Positions 4,384 to 5,169 of a stretch of DNA of 5,169 nt are shown one piece after another; the first letter of the stretch is position 1; each line of letters opens with the position of its first letter. The notes below the pieces were generated by a model. The model was not told the origin of the DNA, searched no databases, and worked only from the letters and a program-made list of their open reading frames with translations. The position numbers and the translations under genes were made by a program. This stretch comes from Acidimicrobiia bacterium. GTDB lineage: Bacteria; Actinomycetota; Acidimicrobiia; Acidimicrobiales; AC-14. Location of the stretch: NCBI GenBank assembly GCA_019244985.1, contig JAFASB010000059.1, positions 1 to 5,169 of the forward strand, read 5' to 3'.

Positions 4384-4695
4384 TCAGACGTGGTGATAGG
4401 TCCCGTCTGGTTGGCGGACGTAGGTACGCCGGCGCCAGACTTGCAAGCGCGCCCAGGCCTGGCAGAGGAGCTCATCGGGCGGCGTCCCCGAGCGCGCCGC
4501 CCACAGCACGACGGTGGCGAGCACGTCGATCGCCTCGTTCACCGAGGGCTGAACCAGGAACTCGCCGACCTCCTCGGCGACCTTGCGCAGCATCGTCTCG
4601 GGCGCCGAGTCGATGCCGAGCTCTTCGGCGACGGCCACCCACTCGTGCATCCACTCGGTCCACCCGTCGGTTGACACCGTGGCAGCGGCGCTCAC
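4384..4695 (-). CDS. Small MazG-like NTP pyrophosphohydrolase
   Basis: The 103-residue product belongs to the all-alpha NTP pyrophosphohydrolase (MazG-like) type. The metal-binding signature is visible as E41-E42-x-x-E45 (VAEEVGEFL) and E54-x-x-D57 (NEAIDVLATVVLWA), the EExxE...ExxD arrangement. The C-terminus, LQVWRRRTYVRQPDGTYHHV, resembles that of small phage-type members. Such enzymes hydrolyse nucleoside triphosphates, often non-canonical dNTPs, to monophosphate and pyrophosphate; the substrate here is unknown. The GTG at 4695 is preceded by GGGAGG (4701-4706) at five bases and overlaps the upstream membrane-protein stop as GTGA. It ends the second minus-strand chain, 61 bases before vapB. 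A longer frame reaching 5040 lies out of phase over the membrane and zinc-ribbon genes. Confidence 0.86.
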   Translation of the reverse strand: MSAAATVSTDGWTEWMHEWVAVAEELGIDSAPETMLRKVAEEVGEFLVQPSVNEAIDVLATVVLWAARSGTPPDELLCQAWARLQVWRRRTYVRQPDGTYHHV

Positions 4696-4871
4696 GCGTG
4701 CCTCCCTACGCGAGCGATGCTGGTCGAGAGCCCGCGGAGGCCGTCGACGCGGTCGCGGTCCCAGGACTCCGAGCGCCCGTCCGCGTGGCCGGTCCGGTAG
4801 CCGACCACGAAGCAGCCGGCGCCAACGCTGAAGGCCACGGCCACGACTGCGACTAGGAACAGCAAGCTCAC
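4692..4871 (-). CDS. Small single-span membrane protein (59 aa)
   Basis: The 59-residue product starts with a hydrophobic helix at residues 3-24 (LLFLVAVVAVAFSVGAGCFVVG) followed by YRTGHADGRSESWDRD and a charged tail. The helix-YxxGxxxG layout is familiar from small phage membrane proteins with an N-out, C-in span, but no named family can be claimed. The GTG at 4871 follows GGAG (4879-4882) by seven bases and overlaps the zinc-ribbon stop by 4 bases; its TGA overlaps the MazG-like GTG by 4 bases. Both overlaps and both ribosome sites support translation. It matches the position of the 45-residue membrane protein in the first minus-strand chain, but the two do not look alike in sequence beyond hydrophobicity. 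Confidence 0.75.
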   Translation of the reverse strand: MSLLFLVAVVAVAFSVGAGCFVVGYRTGHADGRSESWDRDRVDGLRGLSTSIARVGRHA

Positions 4872-5169
4872 CGGGGCGCTCCGGCTTTGGCGGATCCACG
4901 CCGAGGACAGCTCTCGTGGTGGACGTCGTCGCCCTGGACGCGCTGGCCCGGCCGGAACGGCTCACCACAGCGGGGGCAGGGCCGGCCGACACAGGCGTCG
5001 TGGGCGGCCACTTCCACGGTGACGACACGGGCGCCGACACGGACGTAGCGCTCCCGCTGGTAGGCCTTGCGGCACTCGTCGCACGTCGTGCGCCGCGAGT
5101 TCGCGTCGGTGCGGCGCTGGAAGCACTCGATCGGAAGCACTCGCCGACACCGGATGCACCGGCGCAGCG
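4868..5169 (-). CDS. Double zinc-ribbon protein, 5' end cut by window
   Basis: The frame is open to the window edge, so the N-terminus is missing. The visible part has two zinc modules. The first is CIRC (codons in 5147-5158), VLPIECF, a basic stretch and CDEC (5072-5083), the CxxC...LPxxxF...CxxC pattern of phage-type zinc fingers often found with HNH nucleases. The second is C-x4-CPRCGEPFRPGQ...VHHESC near the C-terminus, giving four Cys and adjacent His as candidate ligands. It probably binds nucleic acid; no catalytic HNH motif is seen in the visible part. An in-frame GTG at 5140 would cut off the first CxxC, so the true start lies upstream of or beyond 5158. Its stop overlaps the membrane-protein GTG as GTGA. 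Confidence 0.8.
   Translation of the reverse strand, partial: LRRCIRCRRVLPIECFQRRTDANSRRTTCDECRKAYQRERYVRVGARVVTVEVAAHDACVGRPCPRCGEPFRPGQRVQGDDVHHESCPRRGSAKAGAPR

Noticed and set aside
3879..4856. 325-codon plus-strand frame opposite vapBC and the MazG-like gene
   Set aside because: No domain and Arg/Ser/Ala-rich; the minus strand carries complete PIN, RHH and MazG motifs.
4696..5040. N-terminal extension of the MazG-like gene to 5040
   Set aside because: Arg/Pro-rich and out of phase over two motif-supported genes; the strong GGGAGG site fixes the start at 4695.

Overview
This GC-rich window looks like an accessory region of an actinobacterial chromosome, plasmid or prophage-like element. 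The main evidence is a complete WhiB-family iron-sulfur regulator, a family restricted to Actinobacteria and their phages. High G/C third codon positions, GTG/TTG starts and several apparently leaderless transcripts fit this. No tRNA, rRNA, CRISPR array, transposase or integrase is visible. All names come from reading motifs by eye, not from a database search.

Layout from left to right. (1) Bases 1-92 may hold the 3' end of a plus-strand gene. (2) A tightly overlapping minus-strand operon spans 1121 to 107: a small zinc-knuckle protein, a 45-residue membrane protein and a secreted HNH-type endonuclease-like protein. (3) A plus-strand protein made of three helicase-associated (HA) repeats starts near 1226. 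Its frame stays open to 2167 and runs antisense into the next gene. (4) A minus-strand unit from 2929 to 1898 encodes a 37-residue small ORF and an ECF-like sigma factor whose C-terminus carries a zf-HC2/ZAS-type zinc motif, so sigma and anti-sigma-like parts are in one polypeptide. (5) The 2929-3011 gap holds two palindromes; one contains two back-to-back TTGACA boxes that could serve both directions. (6) A plus-strand pair follows: an HTH-like small protein and WhiB, overlapping by 4 bases. (7) A minus-strand VapBC-type toxin-antitoxin pair converges on whiB. (8) A second minus-strand chain runs from the right edge: a double zinc-ribbon protein cut by the window, a 59-residue membrane protein and a small MazG-like NTP pyrophosphohydrolase, joined by 4-base overlaps.

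Two themes link the genes. First, the regulators (sigma-ZAS fusion, HTH-like protein, WhiB) sit around one compact divergent control region, which suggests a local switch. Second, the two minus-strand chains share one plan: a zinc-binding small protein, then a one-helix membrane protein, then a nucleic-acid or nucleotide-acting enzyme, with stop and start codons overlapping. Whether this plan is functional or a chance product of phage-like gene packing cannot be decided from the sequence alone.
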